The notes under the pieces: generated by a model | Database searches by the model: none | What the model was told of the DNA's origin: nothing | Seen by the model: only the letters and a program-made list of their open reading frames with translations | Shown here: piece after piece, positions 7,112-14,778 of the stretch | Layout: each line of letters starts with the position of its first letter | Numbering within the stretch: position 1 is the first letter of the stretch | From: Prochloron sp. SulCav_FS08_3_32_3330 | GTDB taxonomy: Bacteria > Cyanobacteriota > Cyanobacteriia > Cyanobacteriales > DYNF01 | NCBI GenBank assembly: GCA_020721205.1 | Contig: DYNF01000045.1 | Location: 1-33,301 of the forward strand | Direction of reading: 5' to 3' | DNA length: 33,301 bases | Program-made: the position numbers and the translations under genes

Positions 7112-7501
7112 ATGAAAACAAAAAGAACTAGATCTCAAGAAAAAATATTAAACTTAATTAAAAGTTTAAATCGTCCGATTTCGGCACAAGAAATTTTTAT
7201 GGAATTACGAAAAAAAAATGAAAATATGGGATTAGCGACAGTGTATCGTTCCCTTGAAGGATTAAAATTAGAAGGAGTAATTTCCATGAGAAATTTAGCC
7301 ACAGGAGAAGCAGTTTATACTTCCATTCAAAAAGATCAACATCATTTAACTTGTGTTAATTGTGGGGCATCTATTCCTATTAATGAATGTCCTGTTCATC
7401 AATTAGAAAAAGAATTACAAGAATCTTATCATTTTAAAGTTTATTATCATACTTTAGAGTTTTTTGGTTTATGTAAGCAATGTCTTTTCAATGAACAATA
7501 A
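7112..7501 (+). CDS. zur: Fur-family metalloregulator, Zur (FurB)-like
   Basis: Fur-family repressors bind DNA as dimers when loaded with metal; Zur controls zinc uptake. The 129 residues contain an N-terminal winged helix (RSQEKILNLI..ISAQEIFMELRKK..GLATVYRSLEGL, about 7-52) and a C-terminal dimerisation domain. Two structural zinc pairs, C81/C84 (CVNC) and C121/C124 (CKQC), are intact. The HHLTCVNCGASIPI and YYHTLEFFGLCKQC stretches resemble cyanobacterial Zur/FurB more than Fur (FurA) or PerR (FurC) as I remember them. It stands alone, divergent from purS, with a palindrome 49 bases upstream that could be its own operator. The subtype is less certain than the family. Confidence 0.85.
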   Translation: MKTKRTRSQEKILNLIKSLNRPISAQEIFMELRKKNENMGLATVYRSLEGLKLEGVISMRNLATGEAVYTSIQKDQHHLTCVNCGASIPINECPVHQLEKELQESYHFKVYYHTLEFFGLCKQCLFNEQ

Positions 7502-7556
7502 ACAGTTAAATTTCTGTTTAAAATTTACTTTAATTAATTTTGACTAATTAATGATT

Positions 7557-7976
7557 TTAGAAACGCCAATTATCTAATTTTAAATTATAGCCTAAAGCTT
7601 GAATCCTTTGATAATGAACGATATTTCCTGTTACTAAAGTTAAATTATTTTCAATAGCGATCGCCGCTATCATACAATCAGGATAACCGATTCTTTTGCC
7701 TATATTTTCCAAATCTGCATAAATTTTACCCGCCATTATTGCCCCTGTAAATTCTAGGGATAATATTTCTTGTTTACCGATAATATCTAAGAATTTTTCT
7801 AATTTTTGCTGTTGTTTTCTTTTTTGCCAACCTTCCACAATTTCCATAATAGTAATTACGGAAATTGTATATTTACCAAATTGAGTTAAATAACGATTAG
7901 CTTTGATCAGAATATCTGTATTTACAGCCTTGATAATTTCTGATAGCATATCTGTATCTAATAACGATTTTTCCAC
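7557..7976 (-). CDS. PIN-domain toxin, VapC-like
   Basis: VapC-type toxins are Mg-dependent RNases that cut tRNA, rRNA or mRNA when freed from their antitoxin. The 139-residue protein has the PIN acidic set: D7 (LLDTDMLSE), E45 (ITIMEIVEG), D100 (GYPDCMIAAIA) and the final TGN turn (116-118) followed by HYQRI, close to the common LVTGN..HF ending. The catalytic set therefore looks complete. It lies 8 bases after the small antitoxin gene on the same strand, which gives the usual antitoxin-first order. A HIP1 octamer lies in the gene near 7660. Its RNA target cannot be told from sequence. Confidence 0.88.
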   Translation of the reverse strand: MEKSLLDTDMLSEIIKAVNTDILIKANRYLTQFGKYTISVITIMEIVEGWQKRKQQQKLEKFLDIIGKQEILSLEFTGAIMAGKIYADLENIGKRIGYPDCMIAAIAIENNLTLVTGNIVHYQRIQALGYNLKLDNWRF

Positions 7977-7984
7977 TTGCTTAA

Positions 7985-8212
7985 TTATCCTATATTTCTT
8001 TGTCTATTAACCATTGCTTCGGCTAAAATTTCATCAACAATTTCAGGAATATCTCCATATAATCCCATTAATGGATCTTTTTTTTCTTGAATGTCTGATA
8101 ATCTTTTAATTACTTCTGTAATTATTTCATTAATATTTACTTGATTAACTTTAGCTAAAACTTTAGCTCTTTCAAAAGTAAGTTGATCTAATTCAAGTTC
8201 GATTGTTTCCAT
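7985..8212 (-). CDS. Antitoxin partner of the PIN toxin
   Basis: This 75-residue protein begins with a short beta strand (IELELDQLTFERAKVLA) and a helix (NINEIITEVIKRLSDI), followed by an acidic C-terminal arm that would wrap the toxin. The layout resembles a small VapB-type or ribbon-helix-helix-like antitoxin, though I cannot name the exact family. A GGGGG run about 10 bases before the ATG could serve as a purine-rich ribosome-binding site. It is the first gene of the two-gene unit and would be expected to repress its own promoter. The identification rests mostly on size, order and the PIN neighbour. Confidence 0.75.
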   Translation of the reverse strand: METIELELDQLTFERAKVLAKVNQVNINEIITEVIKRLSDIQEKKDPLMGLYGDIPEIVDEILAEAMVNRQRNIG

Positions 8213-8403
8213 AATCTTTTTGAACCCCCTTTTCTAATTTTAAGTATTCTTTGTTTTATTTCACTATTTTAACATAAATTTTTACAGTGTAAAGTACATA
8301 TTACAATAAATTAATCAAAATTGCCAAAAATTATTAGTTAATTTTAACCTAAAATAAGATACTGTAGAATAAACCAAAAATTATTAACTAAGGAAATCAA
8401 AAA

Positions 8404-9597
8404 ATGACTGATGAAATTGCTAAAAGTAAAGCCGTACAAGAATTATATAATACCTATCCTTTCCCCCCGGATCCCCTTGTAGATGAACCACCTCCGGGAT
8501 ATAATTGGCGTTGGAATTGGATCGGTGCTTATCATTTTTGTACAGGCAAAAAACCCCTTTCTAATAATATTAGAATTTTAGATGCAGGATGTGGTACAGG
8601 CTCTGGTACAGATTATTTAATTCATCTTAATCCAGAAGCGGAAATAGTTGCGATTGATCTGAGTGAAAAAGCCTTAGAAGTGGCACAAGAAAGATGCAAA
8701 AGATCCGGTGTAAAAGCTAAATCTTTAGAGTTTATTCATCTCAATTTAGAAGATGTAGATCAACTTTGCGGGGAATTTAATTTTATTAATTCTGTGGGCG
8801 TTTTACATCATTTACCCGATCCAATCAAGGGTATTCAAGCCTTAGCTAAAAAGTTAGCTCCGGGGGGTATATTTCACATTTTTGTTTATGCAGAATTGGG
8901 GCGTTGGGGTATACAATTAATGCAACAAGCTATTAGTTTATTACAAGGCGAAAAAAAGGGAGATTATATTGATGGAGTGAAAGTAGGAAGACAAATTTTT
9001 TCTACTTTACCCGAAGATAATCCTTTAGTAAGATATGAAAAGCAAAAATGGGCATTAGAAAATCATCGAGATGAATGTTTTGCAGATATGTATGTTCATC
9101 CTCAAGAATTTGATTATAATGTGAATACTTTAAAGCAATTAATTGATGCTTCCGGTTTAGAATTTGTGGGTTTTTCTAATCCTCAATATTGGAATTTAGA
9201 AAGATTAATCGGTAATAATCCTGAATTATTAGAGCGTTCAAAAAATCTTTCTCAATGGGAAAAATATCGTTTAATTGAATTACTTGATCCTCAATTAACT
9301 CATTTTGAATTTTTCTTAACTAAACCACCTTTAACTAAATTTGATTGGTCAAAAGATGAAGTATTTTTAACAGCAATTCCTGAGCGACATCCTTGTATGG
9401 ATGGATTTCCTAGTGATACGTTATTTAATTATGATTATCAAATTATTAAGCTATCTAATGAAGAATTAACTTTATTAAAAGCTTGTGATGAAAATAATCT
9501 GAAAAAACGCTCTTTTAAAGATATTTTAGAGGAGTTAAACTTAGGGATTGAGATAGCAAGATTACTGGAGGAAAAAAGATTAATTATTTTACAATAA
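8404..9597 (+). CDS. Class I SAM-dependent methyltransferase with long C-terminal region
   Basis: The substrate is unknown. An N-terminal stretch rich in Pro and Trp (LYNTYPFPPDPLVDEPPPGY, then NWRWNW, about 14-39) precedes a Rossmann SAM domain. Motif I is RILDAGCGTG (57-66), an acidic ribose-binding turn is AIDLSEKAL (83-91), and the motif IV region is INSVGVLHHLPDP. The C-terminal half (about 200-397) is not part of the minimal fold; it includes YVHPQEFDYNVNTLKQLIDASGLEFVG, split here only by description, and an acidic helical end. Similar full-length proteins are conserved across cyanobacteria. A plausible AAGGAA ribosome-binding site precedes the ATG. It is monocistronic and followed within 6 bases by a strong hairpin at 9603-9658. 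Confidence 0.88.
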   Translation: MTDEIAKSKAVQELYNTYPFPPDPLVDEPPPGYNWRWNWIGAYHFCTGKKPLSNNIRILDAGCGTGSGTDYLIHLNPEAEIVAIDLSEKALEVAQERCKRSGVKAKSLEFIHLNLEDVDQLCGEFNFINSVGVLHHLPDPIKGIQALAKKLAPGGIFHIFVYAELGRWGIQLMQQAISLLQGEKKGDYIDGVKVGRQIFSTLPEDNPLVRYEKQKWALENHRDECFADMYVHPQEFDYNVNTLKQLIDASGLEFVGFSNPQYWNLERLIGNNPELLERSKNLSQWEKYRLIELLDPQLTHFEFFLTKPPLTKFDWSKDEVFLTAIPERHPCMDGFPSDTLFNYDYQIIKLSNEELTLLKACDENNLKKRSFKDILEELNLGIEIARLLEEKRLIILQ

Positions 9598-9602
9598 AAT
9601 AG

Positions 9603-9658
9603 GTTTGTTGTGGTGCTTTTAGCACCCTAATTTTTAGTGCTAAAGCCCAACAACGAAC
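9603..9658. terminator. Hairpin of the GTTCGTTGTTG family after the methyltransferase
   Basis: Arms related to GTTTGTTGTGGTGCTTTTAG and its complement (ending GAAC at 9658) face each other around an AATTTTTAG loop. The placement right after the stop suggests a terminator. The same family recurs at 22228-22281, 22334-22387, and in diverged or partial form at 2630, 27755-27816 and 33215. Confidence 0.7.
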
Positions 9659-9711
9659 TTGTTTTAAATGAACAATCGCTGAATCAAGATAAAATTAGTG
9701 TAATTTTGAGG

Positions 9712-9804
9712 AAAACCGAACCAAAATTACGGTTAACTTCCCTAATTTTACAATTAATTAATATTTACAAATACGGTTAACTTTACTTCCCTCATTTCGG
9801 TTTT
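9712..9804. promoter_or_regulatory. Inverted and direct repeats in the hspA upstream region
   Basis: AAAACCGAA (9712-9720) is perfectly complementary to TTCGGTTTT (9796-9804). Between them TACGGTTAACTT occurs twice (9729-9740 and 9772-9783), each followed at once or after a short insert by TTCCCT. This lies about 90-180 bases before the hspA start and could hold a heat-shock control site. No CIRCE element is present. Confidence 0.4.
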
Positions 9805-9891
9805 TACCAATGTATTTTTTTGAAGAAAGAGTCATGATAAAAGCATCAAAGAAAGGAATCATTTGTTAACCAATTTTGGAGGCTTAAATAT

Positions 9892-10377
9892 ATGTCTATT
9901 GTTCACTTTTCTCCTTTTACCGAAATGGAAACACTCCGTCGCCAATTTGATCGGATGCTTGGCGATTTTAGCAATGTTAATGTCTTTGGTGATGGCATTG
10001 CTTGGCAACCCGCAGTAGAATTATTAAATACGAAAGAAGCTTTAATTCTTAAAGTTTTACTTCCCGGAATTGATCCTAAAAATTTAGATATTAGTGTCAC
10101 CCGGGAATCGGTTAAAATTGCGGGAGAAAAACGCTACGAAAAAACAGCCGATGAAGATGGTTATTTCCATTCTGAATTTAGTTATGGTAAATTTGAAAGA
10201 ACAATGGGTTTACCTGTTCCGATTCAAAATGGAAAAGTTGAAGCTAATTATAAAGATGGCGTTTTAATTCTTACTTTACCTAAAATTGAAGAAGAAATTA
10301 ACCGAGTTGTTAAAGTTAATTTAGGGGAGGATTCTTCTGAAGTAAAAATCATTAATCCTGAAACCCCGGAAGCCTAA
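9892..10377 (+). CDS. hspA: Small heat-shock protein Hsp20 (HspA/Hsp17-like)
   Basis: This is a cytoplasmic or thylakoid-associated ATP-independent chaperone that holds unfolding proteins and, in cyanobacteria, stabilises membranes. The 161 residues have an N-terminal arm (FSPFTEMETLRRQFDRMLGDF), an alpha-crystallin domain from about 38 to 140 with the GVLILTLPK signature, and a C-terminal tail. Length is usual. A strong GGAGG (9878-9882) lies 9 bases before the ATG. Cyanobacterial hsp17 leaders can act as RNA thermometers; a convincing hairpin masking this GGAGG was not seen by eye. Inverted and direct repeats lie further upstream, and a HIP1-based terminator follows at 10445-10480. Confidence 0.95.
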   Translation: MSIVHFSPFTEMETLRRQFDRMLGDFSNVNVFGDGIAWQPAVELLNTKEALILKVLLPGIDPKNLDISVTRESVKIAGEKRYEKTADEDGYFHSEFSYGKFERTMGLPVPIQNGKVEANYKDGVLILTLPKIEEEINRVVKVNLGEDSSEVKIINPETPEA

Positions 10378-10444
10378 TTTATCAATTTTCAAGACTTATT
10401 CTTCTTCATTGTTGTCTCTGAATTTTTATCTTAATTAATAATGA

Positions 10445-10480
10445 GCGATCGCACTTAAAATGAGCGATCGCTTTTTTTTT
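10445..10480 (+). terminator. Terminator built from two HIP1 octamers
   Basis: Two GCGATCGC octamers (10445-10452, 10464-10471), each self-complementary, pair across an 11-base loop and are followed by nine T residues. This is a classic intrinsic-terminator layout after hspA. Confidence 0.75.
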
Positions 10481-10563
10481 CCTGACGTTGCAAAATTCTG
10501 ATAAAATAAATTTGGCAAAAAGATTTAAGTTCTAAAATTAATAGATAAACCACAGATAATACA

Positions 10564-11106
10564 ATGATTGAGCCAAAAAGCATGGGTTTTTGGAAAAAAC
10601 TATTTAGTCCCTCGAAAACAAAACGCCGATCTCAAGCTATCCCTTTTCAGGGAGAATTAGTTGATCAAAATATTTATTGTGCGCAAGGAAAACAAATTCT
10701 TTTTAGCACTGAGCGCGAAATTGATGTATATGAATTGGAAGAACTCTGCGATCGGGTGGGGTGGGCGCGTCGTCCCGTACATAAAGTGAGAAAAGCCCTC
10801 AAATTTAGCTTTCTAGTCGTGTGTATGTGGGAAGTATGGGGGTCTCGTCGTCGTTTAGTTGGTTTTGCGAGGGCAACTTCGGATCATGCGTTTAATGCGA
10901 CGATTTGGGATGTGGTAGTGGATCCTTTATATCAAAAGAAAGGTTTAGGGAGGGCAATGATGCAATTTATGATTAAAAAATTGCGTAAGGAAGATATTAG
11001 CAATATTACCCTTTTTGCCGATCCCCATGTGATCAATTTTTATGAAAATTTAGGCTTTATCCTTGACCCCGAAGGCATTAAAGGAATGTTTTTTTATGAT
11101 AGTTAA
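10564..11106 (+). CDS. GNAT-family N-acetyltransferase, Ycf52-type
   Basis: GNAT enzymes move acetyl from acetyl-CoA to an amine. The 180-residue protein has a basic N-terminus ([14 protein letters not shown]) and a GNAT fold from about 55 to 178. The acetyl-CoA loop is QKKGLGRAM (124-132), after [10 protein letters not shown], and the C-terminal [15 protein letters not shown] is typical. The pattern [18 protein letters not shown] matches the Ycf52 group of red-algal plastids, cyanobacteria and plant chloroplast GNATs; some relatives are reported to acetylate serotonin or lysines. The actual substrate here is unknown. The gene ends only 3 bases from the stop of the convergent D27-like gene. 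A second Met at residue 7 is a possible alternative start; neither has a clear Shine-Dalgarno. Confidence 0.88.
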   Translation: MIEPKSMGFWKKLFSPSKTKRRSQAIPFQGELVDQNIYCAQGKQILFSTEREIDVYELEELCDRVGWARRPVHKVRKALKFSFLVVCMWEVWGSRRRLVGFARATSDHAFNATIWDVVVDPLYQKKGLGRAMMQFMIKKLRKEDISNITLFADPHVINFYENLGFILDPEGIKGMFFYDS

Positions 11107-11109
11107 AAA

Positions 11110-11769
11110 TTACAAAAAATCTCTAACTTTTGGACAAGGAATTAATTCAGTTTTTGCCACAGTACAATGATTAGGTAAACAAGGCTGATGATAAATTTCT
11201 TCTTCTTCAAGAGGAGGAGGTATTTGTCCGAAGAACATTTCACAACTAAAATCTTCAAAATTAGGGTTCATTGTTAAGGGAATACCAAAGTCTTTCGTAA
11301 AAAAATTTTGAGTGGGAAGTTTACACATATTAACACACATTCCCACACATCCACTACTTTCTAAATAGCGACATTTTTTAATTTTAACTCCGCTTTTTTG
11401 AGTACGAATTTCTCCATTTTCGATAGATACTTTTGCTTCTATTACTTCACAACTACCCACCAACCATTCAAATAATAAAGTAGTAAACCAAGCATTTAAT
11501 TCACAAACTAATTGAGTTGGTCCAAAAATGCTACGGATTATTTTTAAAACAAAAGCAGGAATTAAAGATTTTAAAACTTTTGCCACTATTTCCTGTTGTT
11601 GAATAGCGTTACGTCCTCGCATAATTTTAGTGGATAAATCTACAAAACCATCATAACCTTTTGCCTTCGTTTTTTCTCCTAAGACTTTCGACATTTTACT
11701 GGTAAATAATAATATAAAAAGTCGAGCGAAGCAATTATCTTGATAAATTGTTTTTTCCGTAATATTCAT
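11110..11769 (-). CDS. D27-like protein (DUF4033, beta-carotene isomerase-like domain)
   Basis: The C-terminal part (about 130-190) carries the D27-like signature KKCRYLESSGCVGMCVNMCK, then LPTQNFFTKDFGIPL and FSCEMFFGQIPPP. Cysteines at 133, 141, 145, 149, 176, 197 and 202 could bind iron or an Fe-S cluster. Plant D27 isomerises all-trans to 9-cis-beta-carotene for strigolactone synthesis; bacterial relatives have no settled role, so substrate is open. The N-terminal half (1-128) is helical and contains GYDGFVDLSTKIMRGR, also seen in plant homologues. The length of 219 residues is close to the mature plant protein. The gene is convergent with the acetyltransferase, with 3 bases between stops and no terminator. 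The Uma2-type gene lies 41 bases upstream on the same strand. Confidence 0.88.
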   Translation of the reverse strand: MNITEKTIYQDNCFARLFILLFTSKMSKVLGEKTKAKGYDGFVDLSTKIMRGRNAIQQQEIVAKVLKSLIPAFVLKIIRSIFGPTQLVCELNAWFTTLLFEWLVGSCEVIEAKVSIENGEIRTQKSGVKIKKCRYLESSGCVGMCVNMCKLPTQNFFTKDFGIPLTMNPNFEDFSCEMFFGQIPPPLEEEEIYHQPCLPNHCTVAKTELIPCPKVRDFL

Positions 11770-11810
11770 AACCTTTTAAAATAATAAAAAACGAGTTTAA
11801 AAATCATAAA

Positions 11811-12452
11811 TTAGGCTTTAAACTTTTCTAATAACCAAGCACAGACTTCTCCATGATCTGTTTGACGAGTCATTTTTAAAGCAGTCTCTAAAATAGATAA
11901 TTTTAAATCAGGTAAAACTAAAGATTCTCTAATATGAAAACTACCTTTATTTTCTATTTTAAAAGCCATAATTTTCCCTTTTTTAACATCAACGATCCAA
12001 TATTCTTCAATCCCTAAATCTTCATATAAAAATCGTTTTTCTCCTAAATCATCTTTTAAAGAAAAATTAGCAATTTCTACTACTAAAGTGGGGGCTGGAA
12101 ACTGATCTAAATTAACAATATTTGTACCGTAGGGAATAGCATTAAGTTTTTCCCCTAAATAATAGGATAAATCAGGTTGAGCTTCTCGATAACCTATTTT
12201 ACGATAACTACAGTTATCATTTCCGTTAAATTTAATTTTTTTAACTGTAGCAAAAAGGGTAATTGCCGAAGCAATAATATTGTGATCTCTTGAGTGATCA
12301 TTGCCTAAAGATGCCATTTCAATTTTTAACCTCTCTTGATAATAATAAAATTTAGCTTTTTGATAATCAGGATTTTCGGTGGCTTTCATAAATTCTTGCC
12401 AAGTAGCAAAAATCCATTGATCCGTTATAATTTTATCTTGTAGAATAGTCAT
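11811..12452 (-). CDS. Uma2-family PD-(D/E)XK endonuclease-like protein
   Basis: Uma2 (DUF820) proteins have a restriction-endonuclease-like fold, are greatly expanded in cyanobacteria, and mostly lack known function. The core is visible: an EMASLGNDHSRDHN region, PDLSYY, then LVVEIANFSLKDDLGEKRFL, split by a Glu and a Lys typical of the active site, and YEDLGIEEYWIVD. The start chosen is the ATG at 12452, which gives 213 residues; an upstream in-frame ATG at 12500 would add 16 residues unlike the family. No mobile element borders it. The D27-like gene follows at 41 bases and may be co-transcribed. The neighbouring divergent gene is another PD-(D/E)XK protein. Confidence 0.85.
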   Translation of the reverse strand: MTILQDKIITDQWIFATWQEFMKATENPDYQKAKFYYYQERLKIEMASLGNDHSRDHNIIASAITLFATVKKIKFNGNDNCSYRKIGYREAQPDLSYYLGEKLNAIPYGTNIVNLDQFPAPTLVVEIANFSLKDDLGEKRFLYEDLGIEEYWIVDVKKGKIMAFKIENKGSFHIRESLVLPDLKLSILETALKMTRQTDHGEVCAWLLEKFKA

Positions 12453-12561
12453 TTTTTTGTCATTAGTAATAAGTTTTAAAACATTATAACATATAATCAA
12501 TCTAAAAGTTGGATATTTTCAAAATCTCCGATTTTTAAACTCAATTTAAAATAAAAAATGT

Positions 12562-12588
12562 TATAATAAAAATTAGCTAGAAAAGGAG
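12562..12588 (+). promoter_or_regulatory. -10 box and ribosome-binding site of the Rpn-type gene
   Basis: TATAAT (12562-12567) lies 30 bases before the ATG, and AAGGAG (12583-12588) stands 9 bases before it. No convincing -35 is seen, and the 5' leader would be very short. Confidence 0.45.
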
Positions 12589-12597
12589 ACACAAAAA

Positions 12598-13503
12598 ATG
12601 AGATTTATTAGTCCAAAAATAGACTTTGCTTTTAAGAAAATATTTGGCTCAGAACAAAGCAAAGAAATCTTAATTAGTTTTCTTAATGCGATTATTTACG
12701 ATGGAGAAAAAGTAATTGAGTCCTTAACAATAAATAATCCCTATAATCCGGGTCAAATTACCAGTTTAAAAGAAACATATTTAGATATAAAAGCCGTGTT
12801 AAATAATGGCTCAATTGTCGTAATAGAAATGCAAGTAGTGAGGGTAAGTTCCTTTAATAAAAGGATAGCTTATAACTTAGCAAAAGCTTATAGTAATCAG
12901 TTAAAAACAGGGGAAGATTATCTGTTATTAAATCCGGTTATTGCTGTGACAATTACTGATTTTATCTTATTGAAAGAAAGCCCGGAAGTAATTAATAAAT
13001 TTATCTTTCAAGAAGAAAGCACAAAAGTGACAATTTTAGAGGAAGAATTAAGATTAATTTTTGTAGAATTACCCAAATTTAAGAAAAGTCTCAATGAGTT
13101 AAAAAGTTTAAGTGATAAATGGCTTTTTTTCCTGAAAGAAACGGCACATTTACAAGAAATTCCTGAAAATTTAGGCTCGGTTTCAGAAATAAAATTAGCG
13201 TTAAATTTAGCCAATCAAGTTAATATGACTTTAGAGGAATTTGAAATAGTAGATCGTCGTGGGATGATGTTACAAGATGAAAGGGGAAAATTAACTTATG
13301 CTGAGGAAAAAGGCAGAGAAAAAGGCAAATTTGAACAAACTCTTACTTTAATTGTGCGTCAACTTAAAAAGCGTTTTGGTGAAATTCCTGATGCAATAAT
13401 TAATCAAATTGAAACTTTATCTCTGGAAAATTTAGAACAATTAAGTGAAGATTTTTTAGATTTTAACAGTCAAGAAGATTTAGAAAATTGGTTAAAAAAA
13501 TAA
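12598..13503 (+). CDS. Rpn-family PD-(D/E)XK nuclease with DUF4351 tail
   Basis: Rpn (recombination-promoting nuclease, formerly transposase_31-like or PDDEXK_2) proteins are DNA endonucleases that promote RecA-independent recombination in E. coli. The 301 residues open with FISPKIDFAFKKIFGSE, typical of the family. The active-site strand is D63 (YLDIKAV) and E77-x-Q79 (VVIEMQV), a PD-(D/E)XQ-like variant. A charged linker (EEKGREKGKFEQ, about 239-250) leads to a DUF4351 domain (LTLIVRQLKKRFGEIPD to the end). A strong AAGGAG and a TATAAT precede the start. It is divergent from the Uma2 gene and ends 7 bases before a bidirectional terminator. Confidence 0.88.
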   Translation: MRFISPKIDFAFKKIFGSEQSKEILISFLNAIIYDGEKVIESLTINNPYNPGQITSLKETYLDIKAVLNNGSIVVIEMQVVRVSSFNKRIAYNLAKAYSNQLKTGEDYLLLNPVIAVTITDFILLKESPEVINKFIFQEESTKVTILEEELRLIFVELPKFKKSLNELKSLSDKWLFFLKETAHLQEIPENLGSVSEIKLALNLANQVNMTLEEFEIVDRRGMMLQDERGKLTYAEEKGREKGKFEQTLTLIVRQLKKRFGEIPDAIINQIETLSLENLEQLSEDFLDFNSQEDLENWLKK

Positions 13504-13510
13504 GACTTCT

Positions 13511-13547
13511 AAAAGTCGGGAATTTTAAAATGAAATACCCGACTTTT
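13511..13547. terminator. Bidirectional terminator, short relative of the AAAAGTCGGGG repeat
   Basis: AAAAGTCGGG (13511-13520) pairs with CCCGACTTTT (13538-13547) around a 17-base loop. The A- and T-rich flanks suit both strands. It lies between the convergent Rpn-type gene and pheS and shares its arm with the larger repeats at 444 and 21134. Confidence 0.75.
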
Positions 13548-13555
13548 CAACTAAA

Positions 13556-14560
13556 TTAAAACTGTTTTAAAAACCTTAGATCACTATTATATAAACGACG
13601 AATATCATCAATCTGATGTAATACCATCGCAAATCTTTCTACCCCAAAACCCGCCGCAAAACCTGTATAAATTTCGGGATCATAACCCACCGCTTTTAAC
13701 ACATTAGGATCCACCATGCCACAACCCATCACTTCTAACCATTTTCCTTTCCATTGTACATCAACCTCGGCAGAAGGCTCAGTAAAAGGAAAATAACTAG
13801 CTCTGAATAAAGTAGGCAAATCATCCCCAAAAAACTGACGAATAAACTCTTTTATTGTACCTTTTAAATCCGTAAAAGTTAAACCTTTATCCACTGCCAA
13901 TAATTCCACTTGATGAAAAACGGCTGAATGGGTTGCATCCACAGTATCTCGACGATATACTCGTCCGGGAGCTACCACCCGAATGGGAGGCTCATTATTT
14001 TCCATATAACGAATTTGAACAGAGGATGTGTGAGTGCGTAATAAATTTCCTCCCGGAAGATAAAAAGTATCCTGCATATCCCTAGCAGGGTGATCGGGGG
14101 GAGTATTCAGTGCCTCAAAATTGTAATAATCCGTCTCAATTTGAGGACCCTCGGCTACGGTGTAACCTAATCCGGTAAAAATATCTAAAACTCGATCAAT
14201 TGTACTATTTAAAGGGTGAATCCGCCCTAAAGGACGACTAACGCCGGGCATAGTTACATCAAGGGTTTCAGCCTCTAATTTGGCTTTAATTTGTGCTTGT
14301 TGTAAATCTTGACGTTTTTCATCTAATTTACCCTGCAATAACTCTTTAACCTCATTTGCAATACTACCAATACGGGGACGTTCTTCAGCAGAAAGTTTAC
14401 CCATTCCTTTTAATATTACAGATAATTCGCCTTTTTTACCTAAATAATTAACTCTTAATTGTTCAATTTGTTCTAAATTAATCGCCTCGGCGATCGCAGT
14501 TACGGCGGCAGTTTGTAAAATTTGGAGTTGAGTTTCGATCGAAATAATCGGATTAGTCAT
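13556..14560 (-). CDS. pheS: Phenylalanine-tRNA ligase alpha subunit
   Basis: PheS is the catalytic subunit of the alpha2-beta2 enzyme that charges tRNA-Phe. The 334 residues have an N-terminal coiled coil (about 1-95, [13 protein letters not shown]) and a class II aminoacyl-tRNA synthetase core: [12 protein letters not shown] (157-168), [14 protein letters not shown] (173-186), motif 2 [19 protein letters not shown] (199-217), and motif 3 GFGVERFAM (304-312). The C-terminus [15 protein letters not shown] is canonical. pheT is not adjacent, as is common in cyanobacteria. Four TTTTGAA heptads end 7 bases before the ATG, and no Shine-Dalgarno is seen. Confidence 0.98.
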   Translation of the reverse strand: MTNPIISIETQLQILQTAAVTAIAEAINLEQIEQLRVNYLGKKGELSVILKGMGKLSAEERPRIGSIANEVKELLQGKLDEKRQDLQQAQIKAKLEAETLDVTMPGVSRPLGRIHPLNSTIDRVLDIFTGLGYTVAEGPQIETDYYNFEALNTPPDHPARDMQDTFYLPGGNLLRTHTSSVQIRYMENNEPPIRVVAPGRVYRRDTVDATHSAVFHQVELLAVDKGLTFTDLKGTIKEFIRQFFGDDLPTLFRASYFPFTEPSAEVDVQWKGKWLEVMGCGMVDPNVLKAVGYDPEIYTGFAAGFGVERFAMVLHQIDDIRRLYNSDLRFLKQF

Positions 14561-14567
14561 AATAAAA

Positions 14568-14595
14568 ATTCAAAATTCAAAATTCAAAATTCAAA
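14568..14595 (-). repeat. Four 7-bp repeats abutting the pheS start
   Basis: Four exact ATTCAAA copies on the plus strand occupy 28 bases ending 8 bases from the pheS ATG. Sequence, copy number and position match those before purQ. The rest of the 218-base gap to the channel gene is AT-rich DNA in which I see nothing further. Confidence 0.95.
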
Positions 14596-14778
14596 AAAAA
14601 TTTTATTTTTAAAATTAATTATCTATGGTTTATTGTTAATTGTCAATTAGTTATTAATGATTGATCCCAAATATTAATTAAGAAATAAGTTTTCATATTT
14701 CCTTAATATCAGCAAATAAAACTTCAGAGAAAATTCTAGTTGATAATTAGCAAAAATACCAATAAAAGTTATTTTAAA

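Noticed and set aside
10445-10471. Tandem GCGATCGC as a restriction or methylation hotspot
   Set aside because: HIP1 octamers are common across this kind of genome; the pair with a T run is explained as a terminator.
12453-12500. 16-residue N-terminal extension of the Uma2-type protein
   Set aside because: The added residues are unlike the family and the ATG at 12452 fits the usual start.
11811-13503. Uma2-type and Rpn-type genes as a linked defence system
   Set aside because: They are divergent, both families are scattered widely in cyanobacteria, and no further defence gene adjoins them.
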